Assembly: GCF_014194695.1 (NCBI RefSeq)
Contig: NZ_JACIAH010000023.1
Span: forward strand, 1 to 64,000
Direction: 5' to 3'
DNA from: Rhizobium sp. BK399
GTDB taxonomy: Bacteria > Pseudomonadota > Alphaproteobacteria > Rhizobiales > Rhizobiaceae
Length of the DNA: 64,000 bases
Positions 34,707-43,233 of this stretch are shown one piece after another. A program made the translations under genes and the position numbers. A model generated the notes under the pieces. That model was not told the DNA's origin. It ran no database searches and saw only the letters and a program-made list of their open reading frames with translations. How positions within the stretch are numbered: the first letter of the stretch is position 1; every line of letters starts with the position of its first letter.

Positions 34707-35636
34707 TCAGGCCTTCAACGCGAAGAGCAGGTTGTTTGCCGCGATACGCGTGGCACGATCGACGCTCTCTGCTGTAAAGCCGCCGATATGGCTCGTTGCG
34801 ATGACGTGCTGGTGCGAGGCAAGCGACAGCGAGAGCGGCGGCTCCTGTTCAAACACATCCGTCGCATAGCTGCCGATCTGTCCGGCATCCAGCGCCTCGA
34901 TCAAGGCGTCCTCATCGACGAGGCGGGCGCGGGCCGTGTTGATCAGGACCTGACCGTGCTTGCTCGAAAAAATCCGGTTCCGATCGAGGAATGTCGAGCC
35001 GTCACGCGGGAGCGGGCAGTGAAGGGAGACGATATCGGCCTTCGCGATGATTTCATCGACCTCGGCATAGGCAAAAGCCTGGGACGGCAGGTCCAGGTTG
35101 GGCCGGGCCGGGTCGAAGGCGATGACGCGGGCGCCAAGGGCAATGACCATTCTGGCAACTTCGCGGCCGATCGCCCCGCAGCCGATGATGCCGACGGTCC
35201 GTTCATGGATTTCCGCGCCGCGCATCCGCGGCCAGCCACCGGACTTGATGCCTGCATCCGAGAGCGGAATTGACCGGAGAGCGCTGAAGATCAGGCCGAT
35301 CGTCAACTCCGCCACGCCCATCGAATTGGCACCTTCGGCAATCATGATCTGCACGCCACGCTCGTTGAGAACGTCGAGCGGAAGGTTGTCGACGCCCACG
35401 CCGTTACGGCTGATGACCTTGAGATTTTCCGCAGCCTCGATGATTCTCGGCGTCACCGGTTCGACGCCGGCCAGCCAGCCGACGCAGCCCGGCACCAGAT
35501 TGATCAGCTCTTCCTCGGTGGGCATGGCGCCGGCAGTCGAATAGACGATTTCAAACCCGCTTTCCTTCAGCTTCTCGACCTCCGGGTGCGGTTCTGCGGT
35601 CAGCGATCGCGGGGTCACAAGGATGCGCTGGTTCAT
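34707..35636 (-). CDS. D-isomer-specific 2-hydroxyacid dehydrogenase (phosphoglycerate dehydrogenase-like)
   Basis: 309 residues. NAD motif GCGAIG at 152-157; catalytic Arg near ARARLVDED; Glu in FEQEPP; His283 in TSHIGGF. The N-terminal RILVTPRSLTAEPHPEV and the lack of a C-terminal ACT domain match short phosphoglycerate-dehydrogenase-like enzymes of sugar-acid catabolism. The start has a near-ideal GGGAGGT whose last bases coincide with the end of the upstream gene (its TAA lies inside AGGTAA). This ties its translation to that gene. Confidence 0.9.
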   Translation of the reverse strand: MNQRILVTPRSLTAEPHPEVEKLKESGFEIVYSTAGAMPTEEELINLVPGCVGWLAGVEPVTPRIIEAAENLKVISRNGVGVDNLPLDVLNERGVQIMIAEGANSMGVAELTIGLIFSALRSIPLSDAGIKSGGWPRMRGAEIHERTVGIIGCGAIGREVARMVIALGARVIAFDPARPNLDLPSQAFAYAEVDEIIAKADIVSLHCPLPRDGSTFLDRNRIFSSKHGQVLINTARARLVDEDALIEALDAGQIGSYATDVFEQEPPLSLSLASHQHVIATSHIGGFTAESVDRATRIAANNLLFALKA

Positions 35637-35638
35637 TT

Positions 35639-36592
35639 TTACCTCCCCGCCGCAGCGAGTGCGATTTCCGAAATGCGATCGAAAGATGGTCCCGACGGCG
35701 GAATTTTCACGTCGAAGACTTCCGCCACGACCTGCGTCCAGCCGTGGATGAAATAGGTCCAGCCGTCCTCGACTTGCAGCGCCTTTTCGGCTTGCTGCCG
35801 CCGCGCCTGATCGAGAAAGACGAGGTCGCCGCGATAGTTCAGATCCCAGACGACGGATCGCTCGGGGAAAATGGCGGCGTCAGTCAGCGGCGAGCCAGGC
35901 GCGTCTTTGCCGAGGCCTGTCGCATTGATGACAAGCGATCCCGGCTTCAGGGATGCTAGAACGGCGTCGTTTGCCGCCGGCGTCTCCGCGAGCAGATATT
36001 CGATCGGGACCGCGGTCTCGACCTGCTGGTGAATGCGCCTGATCTCGTCCAGACGGTGCTGGCTGCGATTGGTGACGACGATACGCGCGGGAACGTTGCT
36101 GCCGCGGGACTTGCGCATCAGGTGCCAGGTCAGCGCGATCGTCGAGCCGCCGGCGCCCATCGAAAACAGGTCCGCATCGCTGTGTTCGAAATAGTCTTCG
36201 CCGAGGAAGGCATCGATCGACAGCCCCGACGAGATCGGATCCTTCGCATGGCAGATCAGCTTGCCGCCGCGCTTGGAAATGCAGCTCGTCTCGTCCATCA
36301 GAAGCGCATGCGGATCGATGACGTCAAAAAGGTGCCGGCATGCGTGGAAAAGGTCGATCTTGTGAGTCGTGACAAGCGCGCCCATCGACAACGGGTCGTC
36401 GCGGATGAATTCGACGGCTTTCCGGTAAGCGGCCGGATCGGCGTGCAGCTTGAAATCGATGCCCTTGATCACCGCATCCTTGAGGCCGAGATATTCGGCC
36501 CATGCAGGAAACACCTTCATGATCGAACTTTTGCCCGTCGTGACGCCGATGAAATAGAGCGTCGGCTGGGTGGCTGGCTGATAGGTGCTCAC
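35639..36592 (-). CDS. Shikimate dehydrogenase-like protein (AroE family, catabolic branch)
   Basis: 317 residues, longer than housekeeping AroE (about 270). LVTTHKIDLFHACRHLFD carries the catalytic-lysine region, FSMGAGGSTIALTWHLMRKS the NADP-binding turn, and VINATGLGKDAPGSPLTD the conserved C-terminal segment. GTG start, overlapping the aldolase stop as GTGA. Because it is embedded in a sugar operon, a role in aromatic amino-acid synthesis is unlikely. Oxidation of a cyclic polyol or sugar-acid hydroxyl is more plausible. The extra length and divergent active site could define a separate substrate class. Confidence 0.83.
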   Translation of the reverse strand: MSTYQPATQPTLYFIGVTTGKSSIMKVFPAWAEYLGLKDAVIKGIDFKLHADPAAYRKAVEFIRDDPLSMGALVTTHKIDLFHACRHLFDVIDPHALLMDETSCISKRGGKLICHAKDPISSGLSIDAFLGEDYFEHSDADLFSMGAGGSTIALTWHLMRKSRGSNVPARIVVTNRSQHRLDEIRRIHQQVETAVPIEYLLAETPAANDAVLASLKPGSLVINATGLGKDAPGSPLTDAAIFPERSVVWDLNYRGDLVFLDQARRQQAEKALQVEDGWTYFIHGWTQVVAEVFDVKIPPSGPSFDRISEIALAAAGR

Positions 36593-37242
36593 GCGCGCTT
36601 CTCCAAAGCTTCCTTCGCGACCTTGACGGCTGCGGCGGCATTGCGGGCAATATCGGCAAAGCGGCCGTCGCGAATATCTTCAGTCTTGGCGATCCAGGTT
36701 CCGCCGACCGCGATAACCTGCTTGATGGCCAGCCATTCACCGATCGTGGCTTCAGTCACACCGCCGGTTGGTATGAACCGGATTCCCAGATGGGCAAACG
36801 GTGCGGCGATGCCCGAGAGGGCCTTCGGGCCACCGGCGACGCCTGCGGGAAAGAATTTGGCAAGCTTCACGCCGCGAGCCGACGCAAGCGTCAGGTCTGA
36901 CGGCGTCATGATGCCGGGGCAGAATGGCAATCCGGCATCCTTGGCGGCATCAACGATTTCAGGATCGAAGCCGGGCGCCAGCCCGAAACGTGCACCGGCG
37001 TCGATCGCCCGCTTGAGATTGGGCTTGTCGAGAACCGTTCCGGCGCCGATGCAAAGCTCGGGACGGGCATCGCGCAGGGCAGCCATAACTTCGGCTGCCG
37101 CTTCCGTGCGGAACGTGATTTCGGCAACCGGCAGGCCGCCCTCCAGAAGGGCGTCGGCAAGCGCCACGGCATCGGAGGCGCGCTCAATCGCGATAACGGG
37201 GACGACACCAAGGCTGGCGATCAGATCGATAGGGTTTTTCAT
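36589..37242 (-). CDS. KDPG/KHG-type 2-dehydro-3-deoxy-(phospho)gluconate aldolase
   Basis: 217 residues, normal for the family. All four key residues of E. coli KDPG aldolase (E45, R49, T73, K133) are present at a constant offset of four: E41 and R45 in EITFRTEAAAEVM, T69 in CIGAGTVL, and the Schiff-base K129 in KLAKFFPAG. It should cleave a 2-keto-3-deoxy acid to pyruvate plus an aldehyde. No dehydratase that would make such an acid is visible in the locus, an odd gap. It is second in the leftward operon. Confidence 0.92.
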   Translation of the reverse strand: MKNPIDLIASLGVVPVIAIERASDAVALADALLEGGLPVAEITFRTEAAAEVMAALRDARPELCIGAGTVLDKPNLKRAIDAGARFGLAPGFDPEIVDAAKDAGLPFCPGIMTPSDLTLASARGVKLAKFFPAGVAGGPKALSGIAAPFAHLGIRFIPTGGVTEATIGEWLAIKQVIAVGGTWIAKTEDIRDGRFADIARNAAAAVKVAKEALEKRA

Positions 37243-37271
37243 GGCTGGTTTCCTCTGCCGGTGAGGCTGTT

Positions 37272-37895
37272 TCAGGCGTATGTCTTGATAAGGGTGCGTG
37301 CATGCTCTGCCGAACGCGGCAGGTAGGCCTTGTTTTCCACAAGCTCCCAGCCGCCGCCGGGCATGGCCACGACACGATGGCGCATCCCGTTCGACGCTTC
37401 GATGATGCCGTAGTCCTGGCCGCTATCGGACGGGTAGGCGAAAACCATGACCAGATCTTCGTCGCCGACATTGATGGAGCGGTGAATCCAGTAGGGCGGC
37501 ACATAGCAGATCGTCTGCGGCCGGATCTCGATGATGCGCGTCTGGCCTTCCGGCGATTCGAGCTGCATCAGGCCATGTCCCTTCTGGCCGTAGTAGATTT
37601 CCGGCCGGTCGGCCTTCGCGTGAATATGGCCGCGGGTCAGGAAGAACTCGTCCCCGACACGCCCAGGGCTCATCCGCGTCACGCCGTAGATAAGATCGCC
37701 GCTATGCGTGCCCGGCTTGAAGTCCTCGACGTCGTAGACGACCGGATCGCTCAACGTTTGCAAAAGCGCCGTATGCGCATCCTGATCAGCATATAGCCCT
37801 GCCAGATCGCTCAGCCGCTTTTCGTACCGGCCCGTATTTCCGCTCATTCCGCCGCCGATCGGATCGACGACGCTCGAGACTGGTTCGCGCATCAT
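37272..37895 (-). CDS. Cupin-type glucose-6-phosphate isomerase-like protein
   Basis: About 207 residues of the archaeal-type (cupin) phosphoglucose isomerase family. TRGHIHAKADRPEIYYGQKG contains the H-x-H...E metal ligands and PPYWIHRSIN the second histidine. MSPGRVGDEFFLTRGH and PGTHSGDLIYGVTRMSPG are family segments. GGAGGT six bases before ATG fixes the start; the 32 earlier in-frame codons are promoter sequence. It would interconvert an aldose- and ketose-phosphate. First gene of the leftward operon, divergent from the sugar importer. Confidence 0.9.
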   Translation of the reverse strand: MMREPVSSVVDPIGGGMSGNTGRYEKRLSDLAGLYADQDAHTALLQTLSDPVVYDVEDFKPGTHSGDLIYGVTRMSPGRVGDEFFLTRGHIHAKADRPEIYYGQKGHGLMQLESPEGQTRIIEIRPQTICYVPPYWIHRSINVGDEDLVMVFAYPSDSGQDYGIIEASNGMRHRVVAMPGGGWELVENKAYLPRSAEHARTLIKTYA

Positions 37896-37912
37896 GAAAG
37901 CACCTCCATTTG

Positions 37913-38037
37913 GTAGTAGAATTACATAAATAGAAGAAATGATACGTGCAAGATAAATTTTTAGGCAAAATAAGAGCGATTGTTTGCGCAAAATGCTGAA
38001 AAAATATATTGACGTAAAAATTCTACGTAATTACGCT
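37913..38037. promoter_or_regulatory. Divergent promoter region with two GTA-N7-TAC repeats
   Basis: GTAGTAGAATTAC (37913-37925) and GTAAAAATTCTAC (38014-38026) are 13-base repeats with GTA and TAC outer arms. One lies near each divergent gene. A perfect palindrome, CGTAATTACG (38026-38035), abuts the second. TTGACG (38009-38014) is a likely -35 for the importer operon. Symmetric GTA/TAC-armed sites are the kind bound by RpiR-family proteins, and an RpiR gene ends the leftward operon. Confidence 0.45.
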
Positions 38038-38096
38038 ACATAACAGCCAATACAAACTGGCTCGCGAATTTCGCGCCTATCTGGAGGAGAAGAGAA

Positions 38097-39068
38097 ATGA
38101 AGAAAACAGTTGTGAAGCTCGCGCTCGGCGCGGCTGTGTCCCTGCTGGCCATGTCCGCAGCAAACGCCGCCGATTGCAAGATCGGTATTTCCATGAAGAC
38201 CCTGGACGCGCCTTATTTTGCAGCACAGGAAGTCTCGGCAAAGAAGCATGCGACGGAACTCGGATGCGAAGTCATCTCCGTGGACGGCCAGAACGACCTG
38301 AACAAGCAGGTCGCCGACGTCGAGGACATGGTTGCGCAGGGCATCCATGCGCTGATCATCAACCCGCGCGACAGCAAGGGCCTCGTTCCTGCGGTCAACG
38401 CTGCGACCGCAGCCGGCGTGAAGGTTTTCGTCATCGACTCGACCATCGATCCGCAGGCGAATTTCGTGACGCTCGTGCAGTCGTCGAATTCGCAGAACGG
38501 CCTGCTGGTCGGCCAGTGGCTTGCCGACAATACCAAGGGCAAGGATCTGAAGATTGCGCTGATTTCCGGCGACAAGGGCAATGAGGTCGGCCAGGAGCGC
38601 CGGTTGGGCGTGCTTGCCGGTCTGCTCGAAGGTCAGTTGCGCAACGAGGGTCGTGCCCGTTTCGAAGTCGTCGGCCAGGGCTGGGGCGCATGGGGTAACG
38701 AAGGCGGCCTCAAGGCCATGGAAGACCTCCTGACGGCAAACCCCAACATCAACGTGGTTCTCGGCGAAAACGACTCGATGGTCCTCGGCGCCCAGAAGGC
38801 GATGGAACAGGCCAACCGCACCGACGGCGTCCTATTCCTGGCGGCTGCCGATGGCCAGAAGGAAGCGCTGCAGGAAATCAAGGACGGCAAGTACGGCGCA
38901 ACCGGACTGAACGATCCGGCGCTCGTCGCGTCGACCGCGGTCGATCTCGCAAAGAAGGCAATCGACGGAAGCCTTCCGAAGGATATTTCGAAGATCACCT
39001 ACACGACGCCGACGGCAATCACCAAGGACAACGTCGACAAGTATCTCAAGAAGGACGCGGTATTCTAA
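38097..39068 (+). CDS. Sugar ABC transporter substrate-binding protein (ribose/Rbs type)
   Basis: 323 residues. Signal peptide MKKTVVKLALGAAVSLLAMS...ANA, then DCKIGISMKTLDAPYFAAQ, VDGQNDLNKQVADVEDMVAQGIHALIINPRD and ALISGDKGNEVGQERRLGVL, typical of the periplasmic-binding-protein type I (RbsB) class. A strong GGAGGAG precedes the ATG. It would bind a monosaccharide or polyol in the periplasm and deliver it to the ATPase and permease genes downstream. The unusual length of the inner loops gives no clear ligand. Confidence 0.93.
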   Translation: MKKTVVKLALGAAVSLLAMSAANAADCKIGISMKTLDAPYFAAQEVSAKKHATELGCEVISVDGQNDLNKQVADVEDMVAQGIHALIINPRDSKGLVPAVNAATAAGVKVFVIDSTIDPQANFVTLVQSSNSQNGLLVGQWLADNTKGKDLKIALISGDKGNEVGQERRLGVLAGLLEGQLRNEGRARFEVVGQGWGAWGNEGGLKAMEDLLTANPNINVVLGENDSMVLGAQKAMEQANRTDGVLFLAAADGQKEALQEIKDGKYGATGLNDPALVASTAVDLAKKAIDGSLPKDISKITYTTPTAITKDNVDKYLKKDAVF

Positions 39069-39083
39069 GAGCCGATCCTCCCA

Positions 39084-39111
39084 GCGGCCGGCAGCGAAAG
39101 CCGCCGGTCGC
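39084..39111 (+). promoter_or_regulatory. GAAA-tetraloop hairpin after the sugar-binding-protein gene
   Basis: A 12-bp stem (one G.U pair, one A.C mismatch) closed by a GAAA tetraloop starts 16 bases after the stop. No U-run follows. GNRA loops on GC stems are classic 3'-end stabilisers; this would favour high binding-protein output relative to the ATPase and permease. Confidence 0.6.
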
Positions 39112-39198
39112 ACTTGTTGCATTTGTGACTCGCACGCAGCCTCTTGCGGCTGTCAGGATCGGATGGATCCTGCCGTCACTCATGATGAGATGTTGCAT

Positions 39199-40710
39199 AT
39201 GGAAACTCTGGTAGAACTGGCCGGCATTCGTAAATCCTTCGGTGGGGTGCGCGCGCTGCAAGGGGTCGATTTCGCGCTGCGCGCCGGCGAGGTGCACGCG
39301 CTTCTCGGCGAAAACGGCGCCGGCAAATCCACGCTGATGCGCGTACTGGGCGGGGAATACATTCCCGAAGCCGGAAGCGTCATTATCCGCGGCGAGGAGC
39401 AGCAGTTCCGTGGTCCGACCGACGCTCTGGACAAGGGCATTGCCATCATCCACCAGGAGATGGCGCTGGCGACCGATCTGACGGTTGCCGAAAACATCTT
39501 TCTTGCCGAGATCCCCTCGGTCATTTCCTGGCGCGATCTCAACCGCCGGGCTGCAGAACTGATTTCCAGTCTCGGCTTCTCCATTTCGCCCTCGGCGACC
39601 GTGTCCGATCTGTCGGTCGCTCATCAGCAGGTCGTCGAGATCGCCAAGGCGCTGTCGCGCAATGCCAGCGTCATGGTCTTCGACGAGCCGACCGCGGTTC
39701 TGTCCGTCCGCGACGCGGAGCGCCTGCTTGGCATCATCCGCACGCTGCGCGAACGCGGCGTCGGCATCATCTACATTTCCCACCGGCTGGACGAAGTGTT
39801 TCGCATCGCCGATCGCATCACCGTGATGAAGGACGGCGCATCGATCTCGACGGTCCAACGCAAGGACGTCGAAGTCGACGATGTCATTCGCATGATGGTC
39901 GGCAGATCGCTCAAAGCCCTGTTCGGCGAGGATGTCGAGCGTACGATCGGAAGCGAAGTTCTTCGCGTCGAGAAGCTTTCCGACGGCGCCCGCATCCGCG
40001 ATATTTCGCTCAGCGTGCGGGCAGGGGAGATCGTCGGTCTCGGCGGGCTTGTCGGTGCCGGACGGACGGAACTGGTCCGGATGATTTTCGGCGCCCAGAA
40101 GGCTGCCTCGGGTAGTATCTTCCTGCATGGCAAGCAGGTGCGCATCAACACCCCGTGTGATGCGGTGAGGGCCGGCATCGGGCTTGTGCCGGAAAGCCGC
40201 AAGGAGCAGGGGCTCGTTCTCGACTTCCCGATACGCGTCAACGCCACGATGTCCAAGCTGGCGCCACTGGTGAACGCCTTGGGTTTCGTCCGCCGCTCGG
40301 CCGAGATGACGACGGTGCAGACGCTTGCATCTCGTCTGCGCATCAAGGCCGGCAGCCTCAATGATCCCGCATCGAGCCTATCGGGCGGAAACCAGCAGAA
40401 GGTCGTTCTGGCAAAATGGTTTCACGCCGGCGGCGATCTGCTGATCTTCGACGAGCCGACCCGGGGCGTCGATGTCGGCGCCAAGACTGAGATCTATGCG
40501 CTGATCAAGTCGCTGGCCGCCGAAGGCCGCGCCGTTCTGGTGATCTCCTCCGAACATATCGAACTTTTTGGGCTGTGCGACCGGATCCTCGTCATGCGCG
40601 AAGGCGAACTGACGGGCTCGCTCGAACCAGAAAATTACACCGAAGAAAAACTGCTGAAGCTCGCGATGGTCAATACCGTCACGCAGGCTGAAGCCCTCGC
40701 GACCAACTGA
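39199..40710 (+). CDS. Sugar ABC transporter ATP-binding protein (RbsA type, duplicated)
   Basis: About 503 residues with two ABC domains. First: Walker A GENGAGKST, Q-loop HQEMALATDLTVAENIFL, Walker B SVMVFDEPTAV and H-loop ISHRLDEV. Second: degenerate Walker A GGLVGAGRTELVR, signature LSGGNQQKVVLAKW and Walker B FDEPTRGVDVGAK. This asymmetry is normal for RbsA-type importers. METLVELAGIRKSFGG is chosen as the start on family grounds; ATGs 3 and 12 codons upstream are possible, the outer one behind AGGA. Confidence 0.92.
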   Translation: METLVELAGIRKSFGGVRALQGVDFALRAGEVHALLGENGAGKSTLMRVLGGEYIPEAGSVIIRGEEQQFRGPTDALDKGIAIIHQEMALATDLTVAENIFLAEIPSVISWRDLNRRAAELISSLGFSISPSATVSDLSVAHQQVVEIAKALSRNASVMVFDEPTAVLSVRDAERLLGIIRTLRERGVGIIYISHRLDEVFRIADRITVMKDGASISTVQRKDVEVDDVIRMMVGRSLKALFGEDVERTIGSEVLRVEKLSDGARIRDISLSVRAGEIVGLGGLVGAGRTELVRMIFGAQKAASGSIFLHGKQVRINTPCDAVRAGIGLVPESRKEQGLVLDFPIRVNATMSKLAPLVNALGFVRRSAEMTTVQTLASRLRIKAGSLNDPASSLSGGNQQKVVLAKWFHAGGDLLIFDEPTRGVDVGAKTEIYALIKSLAAEGRAVLVISSEHIELFGLCDRILVMREGELTGSLEPENYTEEKLLKLAMVNTVTQAEALATN

Positions 40711-40722
40711 TTGGGTAACGCC

Positions 40723-41700
40723 GTGACCGATTTGACCGAAACAGCCCGCCATCCAAGCTCGCTCAATATCAGCAACATCCTGCATCGCTACGGAACATTG
40801 GCGATCCTGATCGCCCTGCTGATCGTGGCAACCTCGATGTCGGACGTGTTCCTGACACAACGCAACATCATCAATGTGCTCCGGCAAAGCGCCGGCACTA
40901 GCCTGATGGCGATCGGCATGTTGTTCGTCATCCTGACGCGGGGCATCGACCTGTCAGTCGGCTCGGTCGCTGCGCTCGGCAGCATCCTGTCGGCCATCCT
41001 CATCCAGGATTACGGCACGGGCGTTTCGATCGCCGGCGCTCTGCTCGCCGGTGCGGCCTGCGGCCTTGTTTCCGGCAGCCTGATCGCTTTCCTGAAATTG
41101 CCGCCATTCGTGACGACGCTTGCGATGATGACGGTTGCCCGCGGTCTGTCTCTGATCATATCCGGCGGACAGCCGATCCAGATGGGTGATGCCGGAAGCT
41201 TCATCACCAGCTTCGGATCCGGTTTGATCGCCACCATTCCTTATCCGGTCGTTCTGATGGCCGTCGTCTTCGTGGTTGCCGGGACCGTGCTGGTCTTCAC
41301 GCGCTTCGGACGCCTGGTCAAGGCAATCGGTTCGAATGTCGAGGCGGTCAGGCTTTCCGGTATTCCGGTCGCCTATTACACGACGGCCGTCTATGTCATC
41401 TCCGGCGTTCTCGCCGCTGCAGCCGGCATCGTTTCGACCAGCCGTACAGGCATCGGATCGGCCAATATCGGCGTCGGCGCCGAACTCGACGCCATCGCGG
41501 CCGTCGTCATCGGCGGCGCGAGCCTGATGGGCGGCCGAGGCGGTGTCCTCAATACTTTCATCGGTGTACTTGTACTCGGCATCATCGCTAATATGATGAA
41601 CCTCGCCCGCGTTCCCGGCTATCATCAGCAGGTCTTCATGGGCTGCATCATCATCGGTGCGATGCTCCTGCAATATGCCTCGAACTGGTTCCGCAAGTAG
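40723..41700 (+). CDS. Sugar ABC transporter permease (RbsC type)
   Basis: About 325 residues, 8-10 predicted membrane helices, with LTRGIDLSVGSVAALGSILSA and GRLVKAIGSNVEAVRLSGIPVAYYTTAVYVISG (coupling region), AELDAIAAVVIGGASLMGGRGGVLNTFIGVL near the C-terminus. All are typical RbsC landmarks. GTG at 40723 is used; a TTG 12 bases earlier, immediately after the ATPase stop, is an alternative. It forms the importer channel. Confidence 0.92.
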   Translation: MTDLTETARHPSSLNISNILHRYGTLAILIALLIVATSMSDVFLTQRNIINVLRQSAGTSLMAIGMLFVILTRGIDLSVGSVAALGSILSAILIQDYGTGVSIAGALLAGAACGLVSGSLIAFLKLPPFVTTLAMMTVARGLSLIISGGQPIQMGDAGSFITSFGSGLIATIPYPVVLMAVVFVVAGTVLVFTRFGRLVKAIGSNVEAVRLSGIPVAYYTTAVYVISGVLAAAAGIVSTSRTGIGSANIGVGAELDAIAAVVIGGASLMGGRGGVLNTFIGVLVLGIIANMMNLARVPGYHQQVFMGCIIIGAMLLQYASNWFRK

Positions 41701-41730
41701 CATCGCGCCTCTTGCCGGGAATGGACCCCA

Positions 41731-43233
41731 ATGTCTCAAGATCTCTTTCTCGCCATCGATGTCGGCACCGGCAGCGTTCGTGCCGCACTGGTCGACACCA
41801 AAGGCAAGATACTCTCGGTCGCGAGCCGTGAACACGAACAGATCGTTCCCCAGTTCGGCTGGTCCGAACAGCGGCCGCGCGATTGGTGGCACGGTGTCGC
41901 GCAGGCCATCCGGGATGTTCTTGAAACGATACCGGACGCACGGTCGAGAATTGCCGTGGTGGCCGCATGCGGCCAGATGCACGGCACGGTTCTCGTCGAT
42001 CAACACGGAGAACTGACGCGCGACACGGCGCCGCTTTGGAACGACAAGCGGACCGTCAACTACGTGACGGCGTTCGAGCGCACCCATGCGCCGGAAGGCT
42101 ATCTCGCCGACAGCGCGAACCCGCCGGCGCCAGCCTGGCCCGGGTTCAAGCTGCAATGGCTGCGCGACAACGATCCGGCCGCCTATGGCAGGGCGGCCGC
42201 GGTGCTGATGTCCAAGGACTACATCAATCTGCGCCTCACCGGCGAGATCGCCATGGATCGCAATGATGGCGGCGCCAGCTTCCTGATGGATCCCCGGACG
42301 GGACAATGGTCGCCGAAGATGATCGCGCTGCTCGGCCTCGACGTTGAAAAGCTTCCCCCGCTTCGCGATCCGGTCGAGATCCTCGGCCATGTCACCGGCA
42401 AGGCGGCGACGGAAACCGGCCTTCGCGAAGGGACCCCGGTTCTGGTCGGCGGTGCCGATTACCCCGTCGCTCTGCTCGGTTCCGGCGTCTGCCGCCCGGG
42501 CATCGGCTCGGAGGTCATGGGAACGTCGGCGATCATCACCGCGATCGCCAGCCAGCCGCTTCTCGATCCCTCGGTCTGCAATGTCGGGACCGTCGATGGC
42601 AACTGGGGCGCCTTCATGCTTCTGGAATCCGGCGGCGACGCGATGCGCTGGGCCCGCCGTGCCTTCCACGAGAAACAGGCTTCATACGAGGAAATCGTCA
42701 CCAAAGCCGCCGAAGCGCCTGCCGGCTCCGAACGCCTGTTCTTCATGCCCTATCTTGCCGGCGAACGGCTGGGTGATCATCGCAACGCCCGTGCCCAGTT
42801 TTTCGGCATCGGCGCCGCCCATGGGCTTGCCCACATCCACCGTGCCGTTCTCGAGGGCGTGGCGTTCGCCGTCAAGCGCCACATCAACATTCTCGACCGC
42901 ATTTCCGGGGCGCCGCTCGAGCGGGTGATCGCGTCGGGCGGCGGCGCCAAGACCAAGCTCTGGATGAAGATCAAGGCAAGCGTCTATGGCATCCCTATCC
43001 TGGTGCCGGAAGAACCGGAATGCGGCCTGATTGGTTGCGCGATCATGGCTGCCACGGCGACGGGGCAATACGGGACCGTCCGACACGCGGCCGACGCCTA
43101 TGTTCGCTATTCGGAAGAAATCCTGCCGGACCCGCGCTGGATGGATGTCTACCGGCCGATGCAGCAGTTCTTCGAGAAGCTCTATGCGCATAGCCAGGCG
43201 CTCTACGACGATCTCGACAGGTTGCCGCAATGA
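41731..43233 (+). CDS. FGGY-family carbohydrate kinase (xylulokinase-like)
   Basis: 500 residues. N-terminal LFLAIDVGTGSVRAALVDTKGKIL (phosphate-1 motif), GQMHGTVLVDQHGEL, substrate/catalytic region VGGADYPVALLGSG with the probable catalytic Asp, and C-terminal IASGGGAKTKLWMKIKASVYGIPI (adenosine motif). It should phosphorylate the imported sugar or polyol, or its oxidised ketose form, with ATP. The stop overlaps the phosphatase start as ATGA. The substrate cannot be set from sequence; a ketose produced by the locus dehydrogenases is a reasonable guess. Confidence 0.9.
   Translation: MSQDLFLAIDVGTGSVRAALVDTKGKILSVASREHEQIVPQFGWSEQRPRDWWHGVAQAIRDVLETIPDARSRIAVVAACGQMHGTVLVDQHGELTRDTAPLWNDKRTVNYVTAFERTHAPEGYLADSANPPAPAWPGFKLQWLRDNDPAAYGRAAAVLMSKDYINLRLTGEIAMDRNDGGASFLMDPRTGQWSPKMIALLGLDVEKLPPLRDPVEILGHVTGKAATETGLREGTPVLVGGADYPVALLGSGVCRPGIGSEVMGTSAIITAIASQPLLDPSVCNVGTVDGNWGAFMLLESGGDAMRWARRAFHEKQASYEEIVTKAAEAPAGSERLFFMPYLAGERLGDHRNARAQFFGIGAAHGLAHIHRAVLEGVAFAVKRHINILDRISGAPLERVIASGGGAKTKLWMKIKASVYGIPILVPEEPECGLIGCAIMAATATGQYGTVRHAADAYVRYSEEILPDPRWMDVYRPMQQFFEKLYAHSQALYDDLDRLPQ

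Noticed and set aside
40954..42669. A 571-codon reverse frame
   Set aside because: Antisense to the permease and kinase genes; no protein features.
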